The notes beneath the pieces were generated by a model. It ran no database searches. It was not told where the DNA came from and saw only the letters and a program-made list of their open reading frames with translations. From NCBI GenBank assembly GCA_028015205.1, contig CM051518.1, forward strand, positions 55,476,372 through 55,540,371: a DNA stretch of 64,000 nt, in the 5' to 3' direction. The position numbers and the translations under genes are program-made. Origin of the DNA: Mytilisepta virgata. Taxonomy: Eukaryota > Mollusca > Bivalvia > Mytilida > Mytilidae. Of the stretch, positions 1-13,300 are shown in pieces. Positions within the stretch are counted from its first letter, which is position 1; each line of letters starts with the position of its first letter.

Positions 1-625
1 ACAATTTTATACACAAATACTACCATATAAAACAAATGCTCAATTTTTCTATGTCCAGAACAACTGTATAATTTAGTCGGTTTCTTAACGCACTTTGATA
101 AAAGAAAAAAAGGTTTTTAAATACGAATTTCCTTTCATTTAATTTGGGTTCTTTGTATAATGAGGCCAAGTTAAATGAATATTGAGTACCGAAATGGTTT
201 TTTTTTAAATATATTTTCAAAAGATATAAAAACATTATTTTTCTTTATCTTTTATAAGTATTTATCATTTATCCGTTGAATGTGTAGTTTACATGATACA
301 CCAATGATTCATTATACGGTATACGTTTGTATAAAAACCAATGAAAATACATTTAGATACAAATTTATAGACATTACTTACCACGAAATAGTGAAAATAC
401 GAAAAACCCCGAGAACAAATAATGAGTTGCGTTTATTGGGATTTTTAGTCCGAGATTCCTCTGACGTCAAACTACTAATTTTAGAGAGAGTGCACTTCAT
501 ATACAGAATCTGTGTTTTACGACGAATACATTTTACTTTTATACCACAAAAACCTGATATGCTTTACTTCTATAAAACATTTTGTCTTTTAACTTGTATA
601 TTGTGTCGACTTATTAAACATTTAA
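1..625 (+). repeat. Duplicated block, copy A part 1 (paralogue of about 48435-49680)
   Basis: Side-by-side reading shows long similarity to 48435-49680 in the same orientation, for example the shared stretch GTCCAGAACAACTGTATAAT and the run from about 240 to 470 against 49345-49566. Copy B carries a Penelope-like fragment (48519-49195) that is absent here at about 97-120. The similarity continues in copy B straight into what is 17459 onward here, so the 626-17453 insertion splits this block. Confidence 0.8.
280..470 (+). other. Possible conserved coding fragment, paralogue of 49404-49566
   Basis: An open frame reads TNENTFRYKF, then YHEIVK, PRT, NELR, and LGFLVRDSS. The paralogue at 49404-49566 reads nearly the same peptide. 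Many of the base differences are synonymous third-position changes (ACC/ACG, GTG/GTA, GAG/GAA, GGA/GGG, GTC/GTT), which would be unusual for non-coding repeat DNA. After the shared SS the two copies diverge and frame similarity is lost. The protein is not recognised. It could be an exon of a duplicated host gene or a remnant of an old mobile element ORF. The open frame runs to 705, but only the first part is supported by the comparison. Confidence 0.35.
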
Positions 626-663
626 CAGTCAGGGGATCGACTTGTTTGAGTCAGAATTGTTCT
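626..663 (+). repeat. Left terminal inverted repeat of the 16.8-kb element
   Basis: Begins CAGTCAGGGGATC; the AGTCAGAAT box follows at 649-657. TCAGAA recurs at about 687. TTTAA precedes it at 621-625. Confidence 0.65.
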
Positions 664-1867
664 GATGCAAAAAAATCAGAACTCACCTACGTATATACGT
701 CATAAAAAATTTCGTCGATTTTCGCCGATGTAAAGATATTTCAAAGTTGTCACGTTACTATTGCCTCCAATAAGAAATATTGATAGTCAAGACTTCGGAG
801 GTAACTTGCGCTATTACAAACTCTTGGACTTACACCATGAGTGAGTGGTTTATAGATTTTATTCCATGTTTTTGACGAAAAATCAACATTTTTTAGTCTG
901 ACTTTAATTCTTTGCACTGTCTTAAATTGGTTTTTTTCAACCTCTCTCATAATTTTTACGCAATCTTTACACATTTTTGCGTTAATCAGAAAATTTTGGT
1001 GTAGGTTCACGACCTATAAGAGAGGGTTCACGGCATCTAAAGATGGTAACTGGCGTGTACATTTAATTGCATTCTGACGTGTGCAAGTAGCATGACAGGA
1101 AAATCGGAAAGAAGGAAGATAACTCCGTCTTCCTTATACATTTTTTCTACTGAAGACCGTAAGTTGTTCGTCGACCTCGACAAAGCCTGGAAATTTATTT
1201 GATTTTACCAACCAAAAAATTCCAAAACAATTACTGAAACCTATTTTTTTCTGAAAATTGGGCAAAAATATCTTTGAAGGTTATATTTCTTTGTACAAAA
1301 AAATATTTAAAAAGTTCCTTTGTTATATTTTATTTTTAGTTACATAAGCTTAAATCTAGAATATTTTCGAATATTATAAAAATTCTAAATTGTTAGAAAA
1401 AGATAAAAAAAATGTTTTCTATCCATTTCACAATATCCTTATTTTAATATTGTTTGTACGATTTTATTATTATTTTTTTAAATGCTAAAATATTTTTCAT
1501 TATATGTCATATCATCATTTTGTTTAATTTAGTAATGACACAATACATTTTTGTTTTCACTTTGAAAATTTCCAGATAAACTGGTTTTCATCTAATTATT
1601 TATCTTTTTGTCATTTTTAAAAACTACAATCCGCAAGAAGGTCACATTTTGAGGGTGAGGAAATCGATCCTGTAAGGGAAATGGTAAAAGCAATTGTAGG
1701 CATCTTGTTCTACATATTAAAGCGTAAACTATCATACATTCAATAATTTAAAAGTTCAATTCATATAACATTTTGTACTCCATTCTGCTTTTTTAAATTT
1801 TTCGATCGAGTTATTTTATTTAAGATTCTCAATTAATCAAGTGGGGGGCGGGGGTGGGCTCGCAGAC
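664..1867. other. No gene seen
   Basis: AT-rich sequence with only short ORFs. The minus-strand ORF at 750-1010 shows no recognisable motif, splice context or paralogue. Confidence 0.5.
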
Positions 1868-2111
1868 CTCGGTAGCTTCGGTGGCCGGGTAGTCCGGGTA
1901 GTTCGTCATATTAGCCTGTCAACTTCGAATCTCACATGTGGCGGGGTGTGTTCGACTCCGATCTCAATTGATATGGATTGCCAATTTTTCTACCAGAGGT
2001 CGATGGTTCTCTCCGGGTACTCAGGCTTCCTCCATCAATAAATACTGGCCGCCGCGAAATAGCTAAATGTGCTGAAAACGGCGTAAAATCCCAACTAAAC
2101 AAAAAAACAAG
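1868..2111 (+). mobile_element. tRNA-derived SINE, degenerate copy
   Basis: The head has a CGGTGGCCGGGTAGTC box-A-like stretch and a CGAATCTCAC box-B-like stretch. The body has GGTGTGTTCGACTCCGATCT, then TTCTCTCCGGGTACTC, then GGCCGCCGCGAAATAG, and ends in an A/C-rich AAAC-type tail. Same family as 20699-20975; the head is partly scrambled. The open frame over it is a shadow of the SINE. Confidence 0.8.
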
Positions 2112-5100
2112 CTATTAATCAGATATATGTGTACTTTTATGTACAGGAAACTCACAGATCTCATTTACGAGTTTTATACATATATAAGGTATTTTGCTTT
2201 TATTTTGTTGCATTTGAAAATTTTGTATACATGTAAATGTATGCTTTAAATACTGTTTTATGGTAAATGAAGTAATATTTCCTCAGAGTTTCTTTGCAGA
2301 TAAGCATTGGAGCTTAATGCAGGGATCAGCGTAAAAAGTAGTTCCGTAGGCATGTTAGGATGAAGGCCTAGTTTTGCTCCTTCTCATGGATGTACAAAAT
2401 ATTTCATCTGGTAAACAATGACTATTACTAACTTTAAAAAATAAACATCTAGATAACTTCCTTATTGCATGTTAAATTTGCTTTTATTTAAAGATTTTAT
2501 TCACGGATGCAGTAAGTTGACGTCTCGCATAATTTATCGAGTGCGTAATTGTCCCCGGATGGAAAGGGGGGTGTCTACTCCCTATTATTACTTGTTAGTA
2601 TGAGTATGGCAAAATATAATTAAAGGGTGTGGTTTTGCTAAGAAATCACTTAGTTAAGTAAACTCCGCCAACATTACCTGATTGGTCTGCATAAAACGAG
2701 TCAAGTTAAAAATTTGCTTAGCAAAATCTTACTTTATTGAAACCCTGCCCGTTAAGATTTGACTTAACTCTAAAATAAATAGCGGGTAACTCTAAAATAA
2801 AAAATGGGTGACTTCAGTCGTTTCAAAACCAATTAAATAATAAAACTCCATTCATACAAAAGGGGCATGCATTTTAAACAAAATATCCAATTACCCCCTT
2901 TTATATTCTCTGTGAATATTTGATTTATATTAAAACTTTGTATCTTGGCTTATTCATACTTTTGGTTTAGGCGTATAGGCACATTTAATATGTGCTAAAG
3001 TTTAAAACTGATAAAATAAGATAGATTTGTAACAATAGGCTATCGTAAGTTTATCTCCTCAGTCTATATATAGATTTACCAAATATTTACTACGACACGC
3101 ATGAAATTAATGCATTTAATGAATGATAATTGTTACTCATCAGTGTCTATCTTTATTGTTTCCGTATGATACATTAGAAGGGAACAGATTTTTAGAGATC
3201 ACACAAGTCCCATAGATACATGGATCGATCACCATCTGAGCACGTCAAAATATTCAAATTTGACAGAAATACAAATTTTACACGATTGTGTTCATTCAAT
3301 TTGTATATCGAATATTATGTCGTCAGCACACTGTTTATTGTCTTTATACTGCAATCTTTGGTGACATTAGTCGATATTACTACCAATTTTTAAATTATTT
3401 AAAACGTTTGTTACCTTCAAGATGCCCCAGTTGATTTGGGAGGGGGAAGTCACCCTTTGAAAGATCGATGAGAAGGTGTACAATTGATAGTTGCATAAGA
3501 TTATTCAAAATAAGGGAAAATTTGCCTGTAAATATTTTTTTCAACAATATAAAATACGTAACACATGTAATAAGAGAATACGTATTGATATTTTGTTTTA
3601 AAGATTTGTCAGTAGGTTTGTAAATTTTATTATTATTTTTTTTGGGGGGGGCTGAGATTTTTGTACTTGATAATATATTTTTTTTCTGGATAAAATCAAT
3701 TTTTTTTTCACACTTCTAGCAAAGTAGTTTTTTTCCGAGAAGAGAGTTTTTTGTTAATTTTATGCAGCATGAAGTATTGGATTAATCTTTAGTTGAAATA
3801 ATCTAGCAAAATATTATAAGGATTGAATTTTTATTAGAACATCCATTGGCTATTGTAAGTTAACAACGCCCTTCTAGATCTACTCTGTACACACATCTTG
3901 AAGTTTCAACTAAAAACTCGGTGCCTTACCGTAATTTACGACCCATGTGACACGTGACTTCCAATTAACTTGCGTACAGTAAATGTATTAAATGTTTGCC
4001 ACCAAACATAAATGAATTGACATGCCTATTTGCCTTTCAGGATAAAAAATGGCGTACTGTACATCATGTTTATATTTTTTTAGTTATTTTTCTTCTTCAA
4101 ATTAACACCTATTTTAATATTTCATAATGTTCTTGATTTTTAAAAAATATTTTATAGTTTCTTTTTATACTGAAAAATAAAAGATTTTAAAATAGTACAC
4201 TTCCTTGATCTGCCACTATTTTTAGAATATTATAAAGATTTTTTTAATTACAATAAGTATGGTGTAATTTATTTTGATTTAAACTCAATTCAATTCAGCT
4301 AAAACTTTTTGCAAACATATAAAACTTAGCGGGTTATATCAATACAAATTCATCTCATGACAAATTCAACGAACACATACATGATATGAAAATAGCTTTA
4401 CATCCTCCCTTCCTCAGTTCTAATGACTGAAATACAAAATAAATCAAAATTTCTATATCATTGGGCGTTGATGGGTTTAAAATCTTTCCTCTGTTTCCAT
4501 GTAGTAAATAATGGGATTTTTTTGTAAAAATATTTTAGAATAGGTTTTCTCAGTTCCAAATTTTCTTACAATCGAATGTAAAAAAAACACACATGTTAAC
4601 AAGAAAATGTCAAAGTCAAGACTTATTAGTGCACTCGGGACACTTTGGGATTGTGAAATGATTTCATCTGTAGTATAATTTGGTACAATTTGCAATTTAA
4701 ACGGTTTTAGAGATAGATGTCCGTTTTATCAAACAACGGACACAATCCATTTATTACTGAACAGATCAATCGAGAATGGACTGTTAAATCCCAGTAGATC
4801 TATTACGTTTGTAATTATAATGCCGTTATGGTCCATTGAATTAAAGTGGTCAGGCTGAATTTTTCTTACATTGAAGTCTTTAATGTGTGAGATGTTTCTG
4901 AGTGAAAACTAGTTCTAAGATTGAAGATTCTACATTAATTTTTCGAAGAATCTATGTTAAGGTCGAATCGAACTAATTGAAAGTATCCTACAGTTTTCTG
5001 ATTTTTCGAAGTAAAAGTCCATAAAAAGCATTGTGTAAATCCTCCAGTTTCGTGAAAAAGTAATATTATATTGCTACATACACGAAAGCTCTGATGATTT

Positions 5101-5302
5101 AAAAAAAAATATTTGTGTGTTCCCATGTTCGACTGTTGAAAATTACAAAAAGGCACCAATAGTGGGCAATTTTTAGGTAACGTCATGACGGCGTTCGTTA
5201 AACGTTGCAGATATAGTAACCTAAACTATTTACTTTGCAGACCAGTTACTTTCTTTCATTTTCTTATTTTTTACCATTTTACCATTTTTTACCTTTTATA
5301 TA
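2112..5302. other. No gene seen
   Basis: AT-rich, low-complexity stretches such as T- and G-runs around 3640-3700. The short ORFs at 4477-4695 and 4935-5186 (minus) have no recognisable content. Confidence 0.5.
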
Positions 5303-5417
5303 GGGGCCTCGGTGGCCGAGTGGTTTAGGTAGTTCGTTATGACTATTAGGCACTCCGGCTTACTCCATCAATAAAAACTGGCTGCCTCGAAATTGACGAA
5401 TGTGCTGAAAATGGCGT
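5303..5417 (+). mobile_element. tRNA-derived SINE with internal deletion
   Basis: An intact box-A region (GGCCTCGGTGGCCGAGTGG) is followed almost directly by the 3' body (CACTCCGGCTTACTCCATCA, AAAAACTGGC, GTGCTGAAAATGGCGT). The tRNA 3' half and middle body are missing compared with 20699-20975, and there is no AAAC tail. Confidence 0.75.
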
Positions 5418-6049
5418 ATTTTATATTAAAAAAAGGAATACAATTATCTAAATTATTGTATTTTTACTGGATTATAAATTATATGGTAACATTGAATCCG
5501 CTTGTCAGTGCGAATAACAAGGTAAAACTTTACACGTAGAAAAAACAATTTATTTATTAAACTTTATCGTTGGGTATGCAACAGCATGTATAGCAACAAA
5601 TAATATTTAATATTCAAATTGTTCTGCTCAAGCTAAAAAACCAAGAATGATGGTATATAATTTCATAAGTGTGAGCGTTCTAAGCAAGTTATATTGTAGT
5701 CCGCTGCAAAATCCGCTGTGCGCTAATTTATAAGATATTTCGTAGGCAATATTTGTTCTTATAAATTTATCAACAATGTATCTAATACACTAGGGAACTA
5801 TTTCATCAAATAACATTAACAAATGCTGAGCCATACATTTACACTTACCGGTATGTAATTTATAAAACCGTGCGTATCGTCATTATTGTAGACTAAAATA
5901 TGAAGATTTTGTCCTAAAACTTCTAATAATATTTGAAATTTTATTCATCCGACTGAATGATTTGCCTTAATACTTACTGAAATAAATACGAATTCTCTGT
6001 AGAATTATAAAAAATGTGCGAGTCTTCCAAGGAAGACATGTGTCGCCTG
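5418..6049. other. No gene seen
   Basis: AT-rich intergenic or repeat interior without long ORFs. Confidence 0.45.
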
Positions 6050-7053
6050 CTGACGTCAATTTTTACAAAAGATATTAAAATTTTCTAAAAATGAATTATA
6101 TATGCACACTTTTGCATTAACGTTAATGCACAGAGATCAGCAAATTCCTTTGAGCGGTTATGGAGAAGTTGAGGATAGAAGTTTTGACCCCCCTTTTTTT
6201 TCAAAAATGTCAATTTTTGGAAAAAAAATTAAAATGTTCTAAAAATGAAATATATATGCACACCTGTGCATTAAGGTTAATGCACAGAGAAAGTTTAATC
6301 AAATTCCTTTGAGCGGTTATGCATGAGTAGTTGAGGATAGAAGTTTTGCCCACCCCCCTTTTTTTGCAAAAATGTCAATTTTTACAAAATTTTTTAAAAA
6401 TTTTCTAAAAATGAAATATATATGCACACCTTTGCATTAAGGTTAATGCACAAAGAAAGTTTCATCAAATTGCTTTGAGCAGTTATGAAGTAGTTGAGGA
6501 TAGAAGTTTTGAACCCCCCTTCTTTCAAAAATGTCAATTTTTAGCAAAAAAAAATTGAAATTTTATAAAAATGAAATATATATGCACACCTGTGCATTAA
6601 GGTTAATGCACAGAGAAAGTTTCAACAAATTCCTTTGAGCGGTTATGGAGTAGTTGAGGATAGAAGTTTTGCCCCCCCCCCCCTTTTTTTGCGAAAATGT
6701 CAATTTTTACAAAAATTTTTTAAAATTTTCTAAAAATGAAATATATATGCACACCTTTGCATTAAGGTTAATGCACAAAGAAAGTTTTATCAAATTGCTT
6801 TGAGCGGTTATGAAGTAGTTGAGGATAGAAGTTTTGAACCCCCCTTCTTTCAAAAATTTCAATTTTTACAAAAAAAAAAAATTGAAATTTTCTAAAAATG
6901 AAATATATATGCACACCTGTGCATTAAGGTTAATGCACAGAGAAAGTTTCATCAAATTCCTTAGTTGAGGATAGAAGAAAAGTGTGACGACGCAAGACGC
7001 AAGACGACAGAAAGTGATCCCTAAGTATCGACCATGCGTTCCGCAGGTGACAC
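6050..7053 (+). mobile_element. Non-autonomous element made of about six 163-bp tandem units with inverted ends
   Basis: The motif ATATATGCACAC recurs at about 6095, 6251, 6417, 6579, 6745 and 6905, a period near 163 bp. Each unit carries TGCATTAAGGTTAATGCAC (itself a small palindrome), TTTGAGCGGTTATG, GTAGTTGAGGATAGAAG and a C-run. The array lies between GTGTCGCCTGC (6050-6060) and GCAGGTGACAC (7043-7053), an 11-bp inverted repeat with one mismatch. A GACGACGCAAGACGCAAGACG segment precedes the right end. No ORF is present. Confidence 0.6.
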
Positions 7054-9650
7054 AAAAAGTAAGTTACGGTGAGTCAAAATACATGTATGTAGACATGTAT
7101 ACTTTCTTGTGAACCGTAATCTTCATTTCTAATTTCACATAGGCGGAGCCAGAGGATCGACGAGTTGGGAGGGGGGGGGGGGGGGGAATTTCCAATTTAA
7201 TCTTCTCATGTGTTCCTAGTTAATGAAGATTTAAAGACTTTCTTTCAAGGTACAACATCTTTTCTAGTTTAATTACCCAGATATGTTTAATTACCAACCA
7301 ATTTCAAATAGTTGGTTTTAAAAAGACAGACAATTTATATAATCTTGTGTTTATATATGAATCAATATGTAAGTCATTGTATATGAAGGGTGTGCGAGTC
7401 ATTACATACATGTACTTGCAAATCTTCAACGGGCACTGATGGAAAAATTAATTTTACTTTCTTCGCTGCGATACATCTCCATCCAATTAACTCTTCGTCT
7501 TTTTTATCAGATTTGTAAAAAGTTACATACGTGCTAATTTTCACATCTATTTTTCAATCAACCATTACAAAAGATCATTGCATATGTTATGGTCACTTTC
7601 TTAAAATTTTCGTTGGATAAATATGAAGATTTTCAACAATGTGAAGCTGTGTTTCTAGTAATTCTAGCACAAATTTTTTGGTTACCTCAAGGAGGGGGGG
7701 GGGGGGGTGTCATCCTATAAATTCGCCAATGTTGCTGGTTTTTCTAACAAGCTTTTCAGCAAACCATAAATCTGCCCTTACAAAATTCGGTTTTATATGT
7801 TTATCGTAATCTGAACTACATTAACTGTGACGACAAAAGAAATATATGGAATACCAGCGGGATTACAAAGGAGATTTGCCAGTACGTAGACTAGGACTAT
7901 TTCTGTATGGGCATGAACTACTCTCAAGGTATACCAGTCCGTAGGGCATACTTTACTTGTTTTTTGAAGGGGTTACAAATTTACTAATTTTGGAGATCTT
8001 TGGGATAAAACTTCACACGCACAACGTATCTTTTGGGGGTAAAAAATTATGAGGCATTTTAAAAGGGATAAAAGATGTTTTGGCGTATATTTGGGAATAT
8101 TAATATTTGAAAATTTTCATCTTTAGTGCATGTACCTGTGATTTATTTAGTCCAAAGTCTACAAAATGTATCAAAAAAAAATTACATTTTAAAATAAATA
8201 GCTCAAATCATACTAAACTAAACATTTTATGTAATTGTTAAGTATTTCATATTCTGTCAACATTTAGGTGAGTTTATTATTATTAATATCATGCTAAAAA
8301 CTTATTAAACCGTTGGTGGTTAAACGATATTACGCGCGTCATCAGTTTAATGAAATCTAATATTGCTGATTACGTTTAAAGGTAGTAAGGCCTTTTTCGC
8401 CATATTTATTTCACTTCTAGGGCCATTTTCAATAAGCCGTCTGAGGCCTATAAAAATTTCTGTAGGCATAGCTTAGTATGTGTTCCCTTAAGATATGCTA
8501 ATACATGTAATAACTAACATATAAGTTACTAAAAAAATTCTTCTTACCTAAACATGGGAGACATTTTTAACACAAATTTGCCAAATTAACTTCTTGAGTA
8601 CAATTTTTCCACGTGAAGGACACTCAGAACCAAAACTTGTTTTTGGTGTAAATGAGTTTATGAATCTCTTTGTATATGACAATAGAATGATTTTGGGTCT
8701 GAAATTCCTTCTTGGCAATATTCCAAAATGATACAAATTTACCCAAATTGCCCATATATCCACACGACCTTTGCGGGTAAAATTTTTTTCTTATAAGGTG
8801 CATTGCTTACAACCGATTAAGATAAAAAGTAGAAAAATATTTCAGATTAAAAATCAATGTTTAAGAGTGAAACAAATACTGGGGAAAGTGGCCCTACTCA
8901 TCTGTTTTCTCCATAAAGCCGAATTGGTGTTATTCACCTTGAAACTTGTAATCACAGATATAATATATATAACTATTCCTTCTCTCTACCAAGTATTAAA
9001 ATAGCAAAATATCCTGATCCATGAAAACTGATTTGTGCATTGGAAAATGTTTGAAACCGAGATGAAAAAGCCAGTTCCTATACGACAGAACTTTAAAAGA
9101 AAAAAGTCAGTCTGTCTGTCGATCAGATGATTCGAAAAGGAGAAATGTCAGATGAATTTATTCAATTTCTTTCTCTTACACAATTTATTATCACTCCAGC
9201 AGGTCTCAATTTTTACGGATGATTCACACATTTTAACATATTACTGGAAATTTTGCCAATTAAAAAGATGGTCAATTCAATGCGTGCCATAAAAAAATTG
9301 GTAAAATTTTAAACCTTGCGATGACCAATTAATTTTGTAATTTAAAACAACTGTTACAGTGACTATAACAAGCGAGAATTTATACTGAAATTTACTGATT
9401 AAAATCACTTTGCAGGATATTATGTCTTGAAAATATACAAGTTGACTCCAAAAAGTAATAATTTAAACCCGAAAGAGGGTGGTGTGTATAATACTTTATT
9501 TATTTATTTGCAAATGCGCCAAGAAAGGGAGAAAGGCTATTACTTGTTATCATCTCTTGCTAAATACGAGGTCATGACCTTCCTGATAAGGCTGCGGTAC
9601 AATGTATGATTATTTAGATGTTGATTAATTACTATTGTATAAAATAAAAA
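7054..9650. other. No gene seen; includes a dispersed repeat copy (about 7140-7800)
   Basis: 7140-7800 resembles 13970-14660: a G-rich start near 7170-7187, then GGAAAAATTAATTTTACTTTC, TTGTAAAAAGTTACA, and AAAAGATCATT, in the same order. G-runs sit at about 7172-7187 and 7693-7707. The ORFs at 8548-9004 are unsupported. Confidence 0.5.
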
Positions 9651-9659
9651 CAATTAGTG

Positions 9660-9975
9660 GAGGCATATTATGGCAGATAGGGGAATTAATAGTTGCCATC
9701 TTATAATGTTTACTATAACAAGTTTGCATTGATAAATCAACATTTTGATATAACATAATTCCTATAAATTTTCCTGAATGTAATTTTAGTAAAAGATATA
9801 ATGGCAAATGGGGGTATTCCTAAACTTTAGACCAGGCAAATCAAATTTGTAGACACGAGAGAGAGAGAGAGGGGGAGGGTGACATATAATGGCATATAGA
9901 GGAATTGATAGTTACCATCTTATAATTCCTACCAATATTCCAGCATTTAGTTTTAGTAAAAGATATAATCAGAAG
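9660..9975 (+). repeat. Direct tandem duplication, about 222-bp period, diverged
   Basis: GGCAGATAGGGGAATTAATA with the following CATCTTATAAT (about 9670-9710) repeats as GGCATATAGAGGAATTGATA and the same block from about 9892. The TTTTAGTAAAAGATATAAT stretch follows in both copies. A GA-run (9858-9872) lies between them. Confidence 0.6.
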
Positions 9976-10114
9976 ATCCAGAAAAATGTCAAACATTTTA
10001 TCAAGAGGATGAAAGTATTTAAAATTGAAATTATTTCTCTAAACCTGAGACATTTTCTGAACCAGATCCTGAAAAAAGTTGTATTTTATGTAACTTTCAA
10101 AGCCAATTAGTTAA

Positions 10115-10356
10115 GAAATAATTTATTTCTGTCATATTTTATTGTTATTTACATATGGGTAGGCATTATATTCATGAATATTTAACCCCGAGCGAGAAAT
10201 AATTTATTTCTGTCATATTTTATTGTTATTTACATATGGGTAGGCATTATATTCATGAATATTTAACCCCGAGCGATAGCGAGGGGTTAAATCTCATGAA
10301 TATAATGCCTACCCATATGTAAATAACAATAAAATATGACAGAAATAAATTATTTC
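10115..10356. repeat. 80-bp direct repeat followed by an inverted copy (fold-back palindrome)
   Basis: 10115-10194 and 10195-10274 are identical by eye, running from GAAATAATTTATTTCTGTCA to TTTAACCCCGAGCGA. About 10279-10356 is their reverse complement, with a loop of only a few bases. Either direct copy can pair with the inverted arm, giving a near-perfect hairpin of about 78 bp. Confidence 0.9.
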
Positions 10357-13300
10357 GATTCTAATAGGACATTACGGTAATTTTTATACTGGTAAATACG
10401 GTATAGATGTGTGATTATCAAGTGGCTGTTCCAACTTCCCAGAATCCAACGACTCAATGATGTATTGATTAACAGAGTTCTGGGGTCTATAGTAATTAAT
10501 AATTTTGTAGTAACTGCCCTCATGTTCAACTTTAAGTCCAATTTTCAACGGCGTATTCCCTACAGCGGCCATTGCAGACGACAATTCTAATGTGCTTTTA
10601 CGTGGGGGTATGCTGGAACAGCCCCAACAATGTTGTGGAAAAGGTCACGGACATTGAAAATATCACATTTTAATATTACACATTTATGTTTTTAGCTTTA
10701 AGATTATAAGATTAGGCTTTTATTCGACGCTAACGCTTAAATTTTCATAAGAATATTGCTCAAATGAAAGTTATGTAGGAAATGTTGAATGGCATCATTG
10801 CGCAAGTGCTAACTATATTTTATTGTTGTTTACGTATAGTTTTATTTATATAGCGAATGCAGGGCGTCATATTAGAATCAAAAATTAAGCTGATTGAAAG
10901 TATGTAATCATAATTTTCATCAGTAAGTTATCTATTAATATTACACATTTGTTCTCGGATCAGTTTTATTAAAACATTGAAACAGAAGGTAATAATTTTT
11001 TTTTAGATTTTTCGTCATTGGTCAAATTTTTTATTTCCCCAGTTTGATTATTGTATGATCCTTCTAGCTTTTAAAAAATACTGCAATTGTTTTACTTTTA
11101 AAAAATCAATGTTTTTTATCCATTTTTTTCAGAAACAATGTATAAATGTGTATAAACAATGTGGTACAACGATAAGCACTGTAAAAGATAATAAAGTTTG
11201 TACCATATACAGATGGAGATAAGATTTTTGAAAGACCACTATTTATGACCAGCTGTGTTGAATGTCACAAGCAAATCATGTTAATTACCCTTGATATGTG
11301 GGAAAGTAATACCATCAGTACAGACAGATTAAGTGACTGTACTTCTCAGATTTTTTTATCGTCTCAAAAAATTTTGACCCCCCCAATTTTATTTCAAACA
11401 TTGTGACCCCAATAATTCTCAAGCCCCACCCCCCCCCCCCCGCCCCCTATAAATATTGACCGGCCCCTAAGCTAACATGCCTTATTGTGTTGTATTTGGA
11501 TTTTAATTCTATGGTGGTTAAGTCTGTTTCTTTTTGGGAGGTTTCCAAAAGAACAAGCCAGGTTTTTAAACATTTGGTACATTATTCTAGAATGATGGCT
11601 TCATAGCAAAGTTTTGTTAAAACCTTTCACTGAAGATCCCAAGAGACTAGCCATGTTGGGCTACCCAGTCAATAAATTCACTGCCTATTCAAAGAAAAGC
11701 GTATGAAGAAAAGTGAAGACTTTAAAAAAGATACATATTCCGGGAAATGTGGGGTAAAAAAACTTGGTGATTTACATTTAAAGGGGGTTGATTATCTATA
11801 AAACATAGGTAATATAAACAAAATATTAATTTTAATAATTAGTAATTTTAAGTTTTATCCCATGTATTTTTTAAATCCCAGATTTAGACCCATTTGATTT
11901 TCCTTGCACGTATTATACATTGTACACATCATAGACATACGTGAAATATTCTTGGTGCATTAAATTAAAATTAGAATAAAGCTTTACATTCAGGTTTGAA
12001 AAATTTTTCACTATCGATATTCTACAATAAAAATGGTTTAATAAATACTTTCATAATTTGGTGTCACCATTGGTGTTTGAAGCATGTCGGATCGACTTTT
12101 ATAGTGTGTTATGATACTTTTCTTTTAGTTTCCTTGACCATATTCACAAAAAGTGGGGGGAGGGGGGGGGGGGGGGGGGGGGGCTGACATTCTGACATGA
12201 ATTGTACCGCTATGTCCGTTTTTCCTCAAACATACAGTTAAAAGTTTAACATGAATCATATATTGGATAGTGGAAATAAAGCATTTTCGGATACTCCACA
12301 ATAAAACAATCCACAAAGTCCAGATTCTTTAAATTATTCAAAAGGTGCTTGAAGAACATTCAACAAAGCTTCTTATGCAGCTTGAAATGTAAATCCGAAT
12401 GTCGCCGAACAACTTTAAAATATAATCTGTTTGTTAAGTTTGTGAAACGGTGAAACTTTAGCAAATCGGATGTTGATGATGTTTTCGTTTAATTTTTTTT
12501 TTTTTTGGTAAAATACTCATTAGAGCAAAGATACTTTGGTGACAGGAATAAAATTGGGAAGTAGCGCACCTATATTATTTTACTAATTATTCTCTTACTT
12601 TTGATGACCGGGTAAATTGCAGAAAAGTAGTTTGTATTTTTTGCAGACACGACATATTCTTTTCTGCAAAAAAGTAAAACTGTTATTTCACAAAAAATTG
12701 TGGACATTTAAACCAATTTATCTCGGTCGAATTTACACCTACCCCCTTTCCCATAAAAAATAAAATAAAATAAAAATGAAAAAAAAGTAAAAACAACAAA
12801 AAAAAAACAAATGAATAAAGGAAATGTAATGAAATAGAGATAAACGAAAATTACATAATAACGGAGTTACAAATAAAATTTACATTTACTACATTTAAAT
12901 TCATATTTAAAAAAATATATAATTCTTTATCCGTCTTGTTTTTTTTCAATAAAGATTACCAGTACTATATGTTTTTAGATAAAATACATAAAATCTTGAT
13001 ATCATCCTAACTAGCTATCCCGCCCGTTTATGCCTGTTCAGAATTTGTTCTGGACGATTAAACACAATAAACATGTGATAAGGTAATTAACACGGGACTT
13101 ATTGTTTACTCTGACATGTGCCGATGAAAAATATTTATGTATGAATCTAATAATAATGAGATTTTAAATTCATGGTTTTTTTTGCATTTTGATTTTAATT
13201 TTATGACCTTTTTCTTCATTTCTCTCATTTTATAAAATTATAAAAAAAAAAAAATAAAATATGCCTCGATCGTCCACGAATGAGGAAAAGTTTACGAATA

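Noticed and set aside
6050..7053. CRISPR-like array
   Set aside because: Units of about 163 bp are repeated throughout with no constant-repeat/unique-spacer structure, and the context is eukaryotic.
12125..12316. Proline- or glycine-run ORFs over the G-run
   Set aside because: Produced by the homopolymer at 12156-12183; no other coding sign.
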